From contig CAVRGJ010000002.1 in the NCBI GenBank assembly GCA_963720705.1, positions 372,001-436,000 on the forward strand: a DNA stretch of 64,000 nucleotides, read 5' to 3'. The notes below the pieces were generated by a model, which had not been told where the DNA came from, did not search any database, and saw nothing but the letters and a program-made list of their open reading frames with translations. Positions 18,138 to 26,535 of this stretch are shown one piece after another (position 1 is the stretch's first letter; each line of letters starts with the position of its first letter). A program made the translations under genes and the position numbers. The stretch comes from DASWJZ01 sp963720705 (GTDB taxonomy: Bacteria > Pseudomonadota > Alphaproteobacteria > Rhizobiales > Afifellaceae).

Positions 18138-19472
18138 CTATCGGGCCGACTCGCCGAATTGTAGCTTCGCGCGGGGAACCAGGCGGTGCAGGCATGCAAA
18201 GATGCCATGCTTGCGGATGTAGGCTTGGTATTCGCGATACACGGGGTCGCGAACGAGATGCCGCTCTTCGGTGATAGCCCGCGCGACGTAGATTGCGTTC
18301 CCGAGGAGGAGCATCAACGACTGCGCAACCGCCGCCTTGAGCCCCTGGTTCGACAGGAACGGGATGGAGATCAGCCAGAACGACAAGCACTTCGCGATGT
18401 ATGCCGGGTGCTTGGTGTAGCGGTACGGTCCCGAGGTGATGATGCCGCGATGCGTGAGATTGGAGAACCGCAGCCCGAAGCACAGTGTGGAGAGCGAATA
18501 GACGACGAGGCAGGCGAGGATCGCCGTCCCCCACGCCGCGTAGAGAACCGAATGGCCGCCGACAAGGTCGCCCCAGGTGAAGCCATCCTGCTCATAGCTC
18601 AGGTACTGGCGCGAGACGAGACCCCAGAATGGTTGATAGCAGACGATACAGACCACCCAGCCGGTCATCGTCGGTTCGGCCGATCGGATCTGCGTGTCGA
18701 GCAGCCGCAGGGTGAAGCTGTAGCCGATCACGGCGAAGAAGAGATCGACCAGGAAGAACGCGCCATTGAAGAATCCGTAGGAGGCAGAGAAACTGCCAAA
18801 GGCCTGCGCGAAGTCCGTGCCCCAGATGTCCTTCAGGTCGCCGACCAGATAGACGAACATCAGTGGCAGGAAGAAGCCCTTTACCAGCCAGGCCTTGCCA
18901 TGCTGCGCGAGGCAGCCCCAGTCCACGCCCTCGGTCTGGCCGATCACGAGGCTGCCGAGTTGGGCGTAGGCATCCTCCGGCTCGCTCTGCCTGAGGTCGA
19001 CGTAGAGGATATAGAGCGGCGCGACGATTGCTAGCCACGGCGCCGCCGCACGGGCCGCCGCCCAGACCGGACTGTAGAAGTCGCCGGCATATTCCGGGAG
19101 AAGGGAGTAAGCGCCGTAGAGCGTGCCGAGCGTAGCAGCGAAACCGAAGAGCTTCCGCACGATGCGGTTCGCCGATAGTCGGTTCTGCGGACGCGCGGCG
19201 AGCCCGCTCGACGGCCGGAGATCGGTGCGGAAGCGACCGAGGTCGATGGCGATCATCGCCGCCGCGACGACGAGGACCAGGAGCATCGCCTTCAGCGGGA
19301 GCGTCAGCGACACGTCGCGGAGTAGCAGCAGCGCGGCAATGAACGCCGCGAGCCCGACGGTCGCTGTTAGAGGTGACGTGGCGGAGTGAGGGCGCGCACT
19401 CTCCGCGGGCGGGGGCAAAACGGCGGACGGTTCCGCCGCGATGAGCGTCAGCTTCGAGGGGAGCGCGCTCAC
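18138..19472 (-). CDS. Multi-spanning isoprenylcysteine/phospholipid methyltransferase-like protein
   Basis: A 444-residue protein with about nine or ten hydrophobic segments. The last 100 residues match the ICMT/PEMT family: SGPYRYTKHPAYIAK (SAM-binding GPYRYxRHPxY motif), and after a helix the conserved EERHLVRDPVYREYQAYIRK. The long N-terminal membrane region is not part of classic 190-residue ICMTs. Translation starts at GTG 19472, overlapping by one base the TAG of the Ser/Gly-repeat gene (TAGTG), so the pair is coupled. It may methylate a protein or lipid carboxyl group or phospholipid at the membrane; the substrate is unknown. Confidence 0.78.
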   Translation of the reverse strand: MSALPSKLTLIAAEPSAVLPPPAESARPHSATSPLTATVGLAAFIAALLLLRDVSLTLPLKAMLLVLVVAAAMIAIDLGRFRTDLRPSSGLAARPQNRLSANRIVRKLFGFAATLGTLYGAYSLLPEYAGDFYSPVWAAARAAAPWLAIVAPLYILYVDLRQSEPEDAYAQLGSLVIGQTEGVDWGCLAQHGKAWLVKGFFLPLMFVYLVGDLKDIWGTDFAQAFGSFSASYGFFNGAFFLVDLFFAVIGYSFTLRLLDTQIRSAEPTMTGWVVCIVCYQPFWGLVSRQYLSYEQDGFTWGDLVGGHSVLYAAWGTAILACLVVYSLSTLCFGLRFSNLTHRGIITSGPYRYTKHPAYIAKCLSFWLISIPFLSNQGLKAAVAQSLMLLLGNAIYVARAITEERHLVRDPVYREYQAYIRKHGIFACLHRLVPRAKLQFGESAR

Positions 19473-20538
19473 TAGCCGCCCGCGCCGCCTGATGATGACG
19501 CGCCGCCCGACGACGTGGTCTCGCCCGATGAGCCCGATGAGCCCGATGACGACGCGCCGCCCGATGATGACCCGCCGAGGCCCGACGTGCCGCTCGACGA
19601 CGAGGTGTCCCCCGACGACGAGGTGTCGCCCGATGAGCCCGATGACGACGCGCCGCCTGATGATGACGCGCCGCCCGACGACGTGGTCTCGCCCGATGAG
19701 CCCGATGAGCCCGATGACGACGCGCCGCCCGATGATGACCCGCCGAGGCCCGACGTGCCGCTCGACGACGAGGTGTCCCCCGACGACGAGGTGTCGCCCG
19801 ATGAGCCCGATGACGACGCGCCGCCTGATGATGACGCGCCGCCCGACGACGTGGTCTCGCCCGATGAGCCCGATGAGCCCGATGACGACGCGCCGCCCGA
19901 CGATGACCCGCCGAGGCCCGACGTGCCGCTCGACCGCCGGACGACGACCCGCCGAGGCCCGACGTGCCGCTCGAAGAAGATACCTGGCCCGACGTGCCCG
20001 ATGACCCCGAGGATGACGCGCCGCCCGACGACGTCGTTTCGCCCGATGAGCCCGATGACGACGCGCCGCCCGACGACGACCCGCCGAGGCCCGACGTGCC
20101 GCTCGACGACGAGGTGTCGCCCGATGAGCCCGATGACGACGCGCCGCCTGATGATGACGCGCCGCCTGAGGAGCCGCTGGAGCTGCCTGACGCGCCGCTG
20201 GAGCCGTGCCACGGGAAACCGCTTGATCCATGCCCGGGGAAGCCGTGCCCTGAGGACGAGCCGGAAGACGATGCTTGGCCGGACGACCCGCTTGAGCCGC
20301 CGCTTGAGCCACCGGACGACGACGTGTGTCCGGACGACCCGCTTGAGCCCCCGCTTGAGCCGCCCGACGACGACGTGTGTCCGGACGAGCCACCATGTCC
20401 GGGATTGTGGAATGACGAACTGTCGTCGCCCGGCCGATTCTCATGACCACCCCGGCTCTTGGATGCTCCGGAACTCATCCCGACTGCAACAAGAGCGAGG
20501 ATGGATGCAGCGACGAGCGCCTCCCGATGCCCCAACAT
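19472..20538 (-). pseudogene. Exported Ser/Gly-repeat protein, frame broken once inside the repeats
   Basis: ATG 20538 follows a strong GGAGGAAG. The product has an N-terminal signal or anchor (REALVAASILALVAVG), a His/Asn-containing linker, then over 250 residues of SSG, GGSS and TSGLGG repeats. The frame breaks near 19934, where one repeat is cut short; one frame over, the repeats continue perfectly to TAG at 19472, which overlaps the next gene's GTG. Total length is 1067 bases, one short of a multiple of three, so a single missing base restores a 355-residue protein. Assembly error in tandem repeats is a real possibility. Likely a flexible surface or periplasmic polypeptide. Confidence 0.66.
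19491..19934. repeat. 168-bp tandem repeat array (2.6 copies)
   Basis: Copies begin at 19491, 19659 and 19827. The first two appear identical base for base; the third follows the same sequence until 19934 and then breaks. A period of 168 bp is 56 codons, so the array preserves the reading frame of the Ser/Gly-repeat protein. Less regular related sequence extends to about 20170. Identity between copies suggests recent duplication or ongoing homogenisation, and such arrays are prone to collapse in assembly. Confidence 0.9.
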
Positions 20539-20698
20539 TAGTCTTCCTCCCCTGCGGACCATGCGCGACGTGAAGGCTAGCCATTGCCGATTCGACAAAA
20601 ATCAACCGTTTGGTGGACACCGATTGGAGAACTCGATTGTTGCCGGGTCTCCGGCGCTCTATGGATGAAGCTGAAGCGCCAGTCCGGGGGCGGTTGCG

Positions 20699-21904
20699 AT
20701 GGACTTTGACCGCGTCGAAGACTTGGCGGAGCCGCGCCGGCTGCGGCCGGCTGATGCGCGCAAACCGAAGGCCGCCGTGCCGGCGGAGCGTCTCTCGGAG
20801 CTCATCGGTTCCATTTACGACTGCGCCATCGACCCGGGGCTGTGGGAACAAACCCTTCTGGAGATCAACCGGGCGTTCTCATTCGCCAGCGCCGTGATCG
20901 CGGTGTCACCGCTACGGCAGGGAGCCCAGGTAGTTAATGTGAGCGTGGGCTGCGACGTGGAATGGCTTGCACGTCAGGACGGCTATGGGGTGGAGGGCCT
21001 CGACTTATGGGGCGGCCCCGAGCAGATACAAAAATTCCCTCTCGACGAGCCCATCATCGGCTCGCAGCTTCCCGCCTACAAGAGCCGCCAAGCGAACCGC
21101 TACTATCGCGACATTCTCGCGCCGCGCGGATTGGAAGACGCGGCTGTCATCGCGGTTGCGAGAGAACCGATGCTCTTCGGCTACGTTGCTTTCAACCGCC
21201 ACGTCTCGGCCGGCCTCATCGACGCGCGCGAGGCTCAAGCGCTGCGCATCCTCGGGCCGCATTTCCGACGGGCGGTGACGATCAGCAACATGCTCGATAT
21301 GAAGTCGATCGAGGCGGCGACGTTTTCCGCCACGCTCGATGCGCTGTCGGTCGGCGTGCTTCTCGTCGATGAGAAGCTCGGCATCGTCCACGCCAATGCC
21401 GCGGCGCAAGCTTTGCTCGCGACGCAAGCGATTTCGGCCGGGCGCGGCACGCTGGCGCTGCAATCCAGGGAGGCGCAGGCGGCGCTGGAGACCGCGGTAA
21501 GACAGGCGATGAGCGATGAGGCCGCGATGGGGCACCGGGGCATCGGCGTCCCCGCCGGGGAGCTTAGCGGCGAAGCGCGCGTCGTCCACGTCATGCCGCT
21601 TGAGCGAGGCGCGACGCGCCGGCGCCTAGACCAGCGTGCAGTAGCCGCGCTCTTCATCGCGCCGGCCGCCGCAGCGCCGCGTCTACCAGCCGATGCGCTT
21701 GCGCTTCTCTACGATCTTACGCCCGCCGAAACCCGCATCTTCGAGCTTGTTTGCGCCGGAATCACGCAAGAAGGAATAAGCGCTGACCTCGGTATCGCGA
21801 AAAGCACCGTTAAGACGCACATGCTGCGGATTTTCGAGAAAACCGGCTGCAACCGCCAAGTCGATCTCGTGAAGCTGGCAGCGAGGTTTTCGCTCGCGGT
21901 CTGA
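20699..21904 (+). CDS. LuxR family transcriptional regulator with PAS-like sensor
   Basis: A 401-residue protein whose C terminus is a LuxR/FixJ-type helix-turn-helix: LTPAETRIFELVCAGITQEG, ISADLGIAKSTVKTHMLRIFEKTG. The middle (residues about 200-330) looks PAS-like (LDALSVGVLLVDEKLGIVHANAAAQALL). The N-terminal 190 residues resemble the helical sensor regions of alphaproteobacterial LuxR solos. No N-acyl homoserine lactone domain is recognisable. It faces away from the Ser/Gly-repeat gene over a 160-bp gap, making it the natural candidate regulator of that operon. Confidence 0.86.
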   Translation: MDFDRVEDLAEPRRLRPADARKPKAAVPAERLSELIGSIYDCAIDPGLWEQTLLEINRAFSFASAVIAVSPLRQGAQVVNVSVGCDVEWLARQDGYGVEGLDLWGGPEQIQKFPLDEPIIGSQLPAYKSRQANRYYRDILAPRGLEDAAVIAVAREPMLFGYVAFNRHVSAGLIDAREAQALRILGPHFRRAVTISNMLDMKSIEAATFSATLDALSVGVLLVDEKLGIVHANAAAQALLATQAISAGRGTLALQSREAQAALETAVRQAMSDEAAMGHRGIGVPAGELSGEARVVHVMPLERGATRRRLDQRAVAALFIAPAAAAPRLPADALALLYDLTPAETRIFELVCAGITQEGISADLGIAKSTVKTHMLRIFEKTGCNRQVDLVKLAARFSLAV

Positions 21905-21984
21905 CCCAACGCGCAACGGTGCGGCTGCTGCCAAGCTTCGTCGATATGGCAGGCTCAGTATCTGATGTCCGGAGTTGGCGCCTT

Positions 21985-22092
21985 TCAGAAGTCGATGTGG
22001 TCGTCGACCATGTCCGAGTTCGGACCTTATCGGACTTGATGGTGACGGCTGCCGACTTCGCCTTTTTGACCCAAAGGCAGACCTGAGGCCAT
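21985..22092 (-). pseudogene. Diverged copy of the 32-residue peptide gene, frame broken
   Basis: The ATG at 22092 overlaps the TGA of the HU-like gene (TGATG). As written the frame stops after 21 codons. One extra G near 22062 and one missing G near 22023, judged against the copy at 17961-18059, would restore KSAAVTIKSDK followed by GPNSDMVDDHIDF. The overall length, 108 bases, stays a multiple of three because the two changes cancel. The Cys of the other copy is His here. Either a decayed paralogue or two base errors. Confidence 0.4.
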
Positions 22093-22481
22093 CAAGATAA
22101 GGCTGCTGATTTCAGCTTTGACAAAGCCCGTATCTTGACCCGCACGCTAGCCGGCTTAGCGGCTCCCGGCGTCATTTCACCCGTGGAGGGATTGCGGACC
22201 AGCGTCCCTGCCTTTCGAGCGGGCACTTTCCGGAGGGTCACCTTCAACAGTCCCGGCCAGGTAAATTCGCCAGCACCACGGGGATGAACTGATCCCAACA
22301 GGGCATTTTCAAGAGAGGCGAGTACGCCCTTGGCTGTGCCGCGTGGAATGTCGTTCTCAGTTGCAACAAGGTCGACAAGCGCCGATTTTGTGAGAGCGCC
22401 TTTGACCGGACGAACGGCTTGGGCCTGAGGTTTTCCCGGCATCTTTCCTGTCGGGGACTTCGTGGTTCGCGCCTTGGCCAA
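22092..22481 (-). CDS. HU-like DNA-binding protein
   Basis: A 129-residue basic protein: a Lys/Pro-rich tail of about 30 residues, then an HU/IHF-like core (LTKSALVDLVATENDIPRGTAKGVLASLE, then KVTLRKVPARKAGTLVRNPSTGE, with the RNPxTGE of the DNA-binding arm). The best start is TTG at 22481 (MAKARTTKSP) placed behind AGGAG with 8-base spacing; the longer TTG at 22532 has no such site. Tail-extended HU variants occur in alphaproteobacteria and actinobacteria. Overlaps the diverged small peptide frame. The 271 bp upstream to the sco1 stop show no other gene. Confidence 0.78.
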   Translation of the reverse strand: MAKARTTKSPTGKMPGKPQAQAVRPVKGALTKSALVDLVATENDIPRGTAKGVLASLENALLGSVHPRGAGEFTWPGLLKVTLRKVPARKAGTLVRNPSTGEMTPGAAKPASVRVKIRALSKLKSAALS

Positions 22482-22752
22482 AATAGATCTCCTCTGATTC
22501 GAAATTGCTGCTGGCAGCTCATACCCCTTCAAACCCGAGTTTGCTAACCCCCCTAGGACGACGTGCGGATGTTGGATAGGGCATGGGTCGACCTGCGCTG
22601 TCGGTCGGATGCTGTCGCCGGTGCCTTTCCAGGCGCATCCCGGACGTGATCAGGCGACATGGATTTCCACATTTGAGAGTTAAGCAGATATTGCAAGTCC
22701 AGGCGCTTTCAGGAGTTCACGCCCCTAGATCGATGTCGTCGCGGCGCAGATT

Positions 22753-23376
22753 CTATCTTGCCGCGACGTTCGCTTGAAGCAGTCGGGCGATCTTCGCCTG
22801 CGCGCTCGCCTTTGTCTCGTTATAGGCGATCGAGTCGGCGTAGGTTCCGTCGGCGTTGAAGAGCATGGCGGACGCCGTGTGGTCGATCGTGTAGTCGCCG
22901 TTGCCGAGGTCGATCTTGCGATAGTAGATGCGGTAGGCTTTGGCCGCCGCGGCGACGGCCTCCGGCGAGCCGGTGAGCCCGATGAAGTTTGCGTCGAAGG
23001 CGGAGACGTAGTCCTTCATCACCGCGGCCGTGTCGCGCTCCGGATCGACGGTGACGAACACCACTTTCAGCGGTGCCGCTTCGTCGCCGAGGCTTTCGAC
23101 GACGCTCGCCAGCAGGAACAGCGTCGTTGGACAGAGGTCCGGGCAGAGCGTGAAGCCGAAATAAAGAACGTGCGGATGGCCGAGAAGGTCAGCGCGGGTG
23201 AACGGCTTGTTCTCCTGCGTGACGAGCTCGAAAGGGCCGCCGATACCGGTGACGTTGTTGGCGAGCCAGCGGTCGACGTCCTCCTTCCAGAAGCTGATCG
23301 CGGCGCCGACGGCAAGCGACAGTGCGACCGCCGCGTAGACGGTGACGGCGACGATACGGTCGGTTCTTGAGGCCAT
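22753..23376 (-). CDS. SCO1/SenC family copper chaperone
   Basis: A 207-residue protein with one N-terminal membrane anchor (IVAVTVYAAVALSLAVGAA) and a periplasmic thioredoxin-like domain. The copper ligands are visible: FTLCPDLCPTT (CxxxC) and the distal His in DYTIDHTASAMLF. The family inserts copper into the CuA centre of cytochrome c oxidase subunit II. Start MASRTDRI at 23376. Divergent from the DUF2946/PCuAC genes, forming a copper-delivery cluster. Confidence 0.94.
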   Translation of the reverse strand: MASRTDRIVAVTVYAAVALSLAVGAAISFWKEDVDRWLANNVTGIGGPFELVTQENKPFTRADLLGHPHVLYFGFTLCPDLCPTTLFLLASVVESLGDEAAPLKVVFVTVDPERDTAAVMKDYVSAFDANFIGLTGSPEAVAAAAKAYRIYYRKIDLGNGDYTIDHTASAMLFNADGTYADSIAYNETKASAQAKIARLLQANVAAR

Positions 23377-23498
23377 CGGACGATTTGCCACCTGGAAAGG
23401 CCGCGCGGCGCGCGCAATATGACGCGGCCGACCGTGAAATGGCAAATCGCTCCGCTTCTTGCGGAGCGCGCGCGGGAAGGGGGCGGCGCCGAGGCACT

Positions 23499-23882
23499 AT
23501 GGCCAAGCGGCCCAAAAGACCGGTCTCGCTGCGGGCGGCTGTCGCCGCGGCGCTACTCATTTTCCTGCACACTTACCTGACCGCGCTGACGGCGGGGGCG
23601 CACGCTTCGCCGGCTCAGCTCGACGCCTTCGGAAATCCGCTCTGCCACACGGCCCTCGGCTTTGACGGCGGCGACGGGACACCCGGCGACGACCGCTCGT
23701 GCGGGAACTGTTGCGCATTCGGATGCCATTTTGCCGCGGCCGCGCCGCTGCCGGAGCGCGTCCCGGTACTTCTCGCGTTCAGGCCGTCGGCGGTCGTCGT
23801 CTGGCGGCTGCGGGAATCGCCGTCGCGTCCCGGCCTCTATCGCTCGTCGATCCAGCCGCGCGGTCCGCCGCGCTTCGTCTGA
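23499..23882 (+). CDS. DUF2946-like exported Cys-rich protein
   Basis: A 127-residue protein with a signal-like N terminus (LRAAVAAALLIFLHTYLTAL) and a Cys-containing centre: NPLCHTALGFDGG and RSCGNCCAFGCHF, which fits DUF2946 proteins found beside copper-handling genes. The Cys/His cluster may bind metal; this is inferred. First gene of the rightward copper cluster, 90 bases before the PCuAC gene. Confidence 0.7.
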   Translation: MAKRPKRPVSLRAAVAAALLIFLHTYLTALTAGAHASPAQLDAFGNPLCHTALGFDGGDGTPGDDRSCGNCCAFGCHFAAAAPLPERVPVLLAFRPSAVVVWRLRESPSRPGLYRSSIQPRGPPRFV

Positions 23883-23971
23883 TGACGTCCGTAGCGACGG
23901 ACGAAACGCCATTGGTCATCAGACACGTCGCTCGCACGCATCTTTCCGTGCAGAGCAGCTGGAGTGTGAAA

Positions 23972-24511
23972 ATGAAATTCGATCTCTCTCTTTCGCGCCT
24001 GATCTCGGTCAGGCTTCTTCCGGGCCTCTTTGCGCTCGGCCTTGCGCTCGCCGCCGGGCAGGCGCCCGCCCACGAATTCAAGCTCGGCTCGCTCACCATC
24101 ATCCATCCGTGGGCGCGCGCAACGCCGCCCGGCGCGCAGGTTGGCGGCGGGTATTTCACCATCAAGAACGATGGCACCGAGCCCGACCGCCTGCTCTCGG
24201 CCACGGCGGAGATCGCCGGGCGCTCGGAGCTCCACGAGATGGCCGTCGTCGACGGGATCATGAAGATGCGGCCGCTCGACAACGGCGTGGAAATCCCAGC
24301 CGGCGGCTCGATCAAGTTCGATCCGAGCGCCTATCATGTGATGTTGATGGACCTGAAGAAGCCGCTGAAGGAAGGCGAGAAGTTCAGCGGCACGCTCACG
24401 TTCGAGAAGGCCGGGACGGTCGACGTCGTCTACTTCATCGGTCCGATCGGCGCGACCGAAGGCAGTGAGGCGATGGGCTCAATGGACTCGATGGACTCGA
24501 TGGGGCAATGA
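23972..24511 (+). CDS. Periplasmic copper chaperone PCuA(C)
   Basis: A 179-residue protein with a signal peptide ending at QAPAHE and a PCuAC cupredoxin-like domain. The copper motif H(M)x10Mx21HxM is recognisable from ELHEMAVVDGIMKMRPL and YHVMLMDLKKPL. The last residues (SEAMGSMDSMDSMGQ) are a Met-rich tail that could offer additional Cu(I) ligands. PCuAC proteins hand copper to Sco or directly to CuA. ATG 23972 follows GGAG; the stop overlaps the next gene (ATGA). Confidence 0.92.
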   Translation: MKFDLSLSRLISVRLLPGLFALGLALAAGQAPAHEFKLGSLTIIHPWARATPPGAQVGGGYFTIKNDGTEPDRLLSATAEIAGRSELHEMAVVDGIMKMRPLDNGVEIPAGGSIKFDPSAYHVMLMDLKKPLKEGEKFSGTLTFEKAGTVDVVYFIGPIGATEGSEAMGSMDSMDSMGQ

Positions 24512-25495
24512 CGATGCATCGCCTGGGCCGCCGGCTTTTGCCGGCGGCCCTCGTTGCCGCGCTTCTCGTGGGCGCCGCTGCCTATCTGACCTTCGAGCGG
24601 CGGCAGCCCGGAAATGCGGAATCGGCGTTTCGGGTTGGCTCGCTTCGAATCGCGGAGCCGTTCACGCTCGCAACCGAGGCCGACGCAAAGAGCGCGGCCG
24701 GCTACATGCGGATCGAGAACGGCGGAAGCGATAGCGATCGCCTCGTCTCTGCGACGGCAGAGGTTGCCGCGCGCGTCGAAATCCAAGAGGCGGTGGATGT
24801 TGCCGGCATGACCGACGTGCGCATGCTGGAAGACGGGATCGAAGTTCCCTCCGGCGGCATGCTTCAGCTTCGGCCCGGCTCCTACCGGCTGCTTTTCCGC
24901 GATCTCGACCGGCAATTGAACGAGGGCGAGAGCTTTTCCGGCACGCTCACTTTCGAGAAGGCGGGGACTGCCAAGGTCGCATACGAGGTCGGCCCCTTCG
25001 TCCCCTCGATCGGCGGGTCGTTCGCACTGATCGATCAGAGCGGAAAGGCGTTCTCGAACGCCGATCTCGACGGCAAGCCCTACGCGATCTTCTTCGGCTA
25101 CACGCATTGTCCCGACGTCTGCCCGGCGACGCTCTTCGAGATGTCGGAGGTCTTGCGAAAGCTCGGACCGGACGCCGACAAAGCTAAGGATGGTATTCGT
25201 GACCATCGATCCGGCCCGCGACACGCCCACGCTTTTGAAGGAATATCTCAGCGCCTTCGATCCGCGCATCGTCGGCCTGACCGGCACGGCGGAGACGATC
25301 GATGAAGCGGCGAAGGCCTTCCACACCTTCTATCGCAAGGTCCCCGGCAAGGACGGCGATTACAGCATGGACCACTCCGCATCGGTGATCCTTATGGACG
25401 CGGAGGGAAAATTCGCGGGCACGATCAGCTACCGCGAAGACGTGGACGCGCGGCTCGATAAGCTCAAGCGGTTGGTTGCGGCGTCGCAGTCCTGA
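24508..25495 (+). pseudogene. PCuAC-SCO1 fusion protein, frame broken once
   Basis: The first frame encodes a membrane anchor (LLPAALVAALLVGAAAYL), a PCuAC-like domain (residues about 30-160) and the beginning of a SCO domain with FGYTHCPDVCPATLF. Near 25186 one extra base shifts the frame; the next frame, from VFVTIDPARDTPTLL, supplies the rest with the SCO His in DYSMDHSASVIL. With the base removed, the product is about 328 residues. The PCuAC half lacks the His-Met pair (IQEAVDV replaces ELHEM), so it may not bind copper alone. A chaperone-metallochaperone fusion fits the cluster. Confidence 0.8.
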
Positions 25496-25557
25496 TTTCG
25501 CTGCACGGGCGCTCTTCCCGATCCGTCTTGACTCTTCCTCCGCTTGTGACATGTTGA

Positions 25558-25572
25558 GAACAAATGTAGAAC
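25558..25572 (+). promoter_or_regulatory. LexA (SOS) box upstream of imuAB
   Basis: GAACAAATGTAGAAC is an exact GAAC-N7-GAAC direct repeat, the operator form of alphaproteobacterial LexA, located 22 bases before the imuA start. It predicts DNA-damage induction of imuAB. Confidence 0.88.
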
Positions 25573-25593
25573 GATATCGTATCCGAGAACGCC

Positions 25594-26535
25594 ATGGCCA
25601 GCAACGCCGCGGCGCAGGCGAAGCTTTGCCGCCTGCGCCGGGATATCGCCGAAATCGAAGGTCGCTTCGCCGAGGACGACCGGCTGGCGCTCGACCCGGC
25701 GGGGACTGAGTCTGCCGGCGGCCTCGTCGTGCGCGCCGCTGCAGACCTCAAGGCGCAGGCGCGAAGGACGCGGCTTCCTCTCGGTCTTCCTTCGCTCAAC
25801 TCTGCGCTCGGCGGCGGACTGCCGCTTGCCGCGCTCTTAGAAATCCGAGCGCGCGAGAGTCGCGATGGAGGTGCTGCCGGCGGCTTCGTCACGGCGCTCG
25901 TCGCCCGCCTTGCCGCCTCCGGAGTCGGCGCTTCGACACTCTGGATCAGCGAGGCTGATGCGCGGCGCGAGACGGGTGGACTCTATGCGCCGGGGCTCGC
26001 GGCGCTCGGTATCGATCCGGGCTCGATCGTGGATGTCGCCGTGCGCACCGAGACGGAGGCGCTCTGGGCTTTCGAGGCGGCGCTTTCCTGCCGCGGCTTA
26101 AGCGTCGCGGTCTGCGAGCTTCGCCAGGCCTCGCTCGACCTTTCGGCCACCCGCCGCTGCGCACTCCGTGCGCGTGCGAAGGGCGTCACCGGTTTTCTCC
26201 TGCGCCTCGGTGACGAACGCGCCGAACCCAGCGCGGCGGAGCTTCGCTTCGCCGTGTCGCCGGCGCCGGCAGGCGAGATAGGCCGCTTCGCCGCCGGCGT
26301 CGGCCGCATGGCCTGGCGTCTCGCGCTGGAAAAGAACCGCCTCGGGCCGACCGGCGTCTTCACGGTGGAGTGGAATTCCCATGAGCGAAGCTTTGCCGAA
26401 CGGGGGAGCGGGACCGAGCGCGGAGCCGAAAGCGGGGAGGGGAGCGTCCGTGCGTATCCTGAGTCTCTTCCTGCCCCGCCTCCGGACCGACCGGCTCATC
26501 CGTCAGCGCCGCATCTTGTCCGACGCGCCTCCTGA
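25594..26535 (+). CDS. imuA: ImuA, SOS mutagenesis protein (RecA/SulA-like)
   Basis: A 313-residue protein with a RecA-fold-like core: LPLGLPSLNSALGGGLPLAALLEI, LWISEADARRETGGLYAPGL and the C-terminal VFTVEWNSHERSFAE typical of ImuA. With ImuB and DnaE2 it makes up the error-prone translesion mutasome. The last 155 bases overlap the start of imuB in another frame; the Arg/Pro-rich tail after SFAE is unconserved. It lies directly behind a LexA box. No dnaE2 is present within this window. Confidence 0.88.
   Translation: MASNAAAQAKLCRLRRDIAEIEGRFAEDDRLALDPAGTESAGGLVVRAAADLKAQARRTRLPLGLPSLNSALGGGLPLAALLEIRARESRDGGAAGGFVTALVARLAASGVGASTLWISEADARRETGGLYAPGLAALGIDPGSIVDVAVRTETEALWAFEAALSCRGLSVAVCELRQASLDLSATRRCALRARAKGVTGFLLRLGDERAEPSAAELRFAVSPAPAGEIGRFAAGVGRMAWRLALEKNRLGPTGVFTVEWNSHERSFAERGSGTERGAESGEGSVRAYPESLPAPPPDRPAHPSAPHLVRRAS

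Noticed and set aside
19491..19934. CRISPR array
   Set aside because: The unit is 168 bp without spacers, lies within a reading frame and keeps its codon phase. No cas genes are present.
19515..20573. Asp/Pro-rich open frames on the plus strand through the tandem repeats
   Set aside because: These are the mirror of the SSG repeats. The minus strand has a strong ribosome site, a signal sequence and a coupled downstream gene; the plus strand has none.
17954..22076. A 4-kb transposon or genomic island bounded by 99-bp direct repeats
   Set aside because: The direct repeats read as two copies of a short coding frame. There is no integrase or transposase between them, and the composition is like the surrounding genome.
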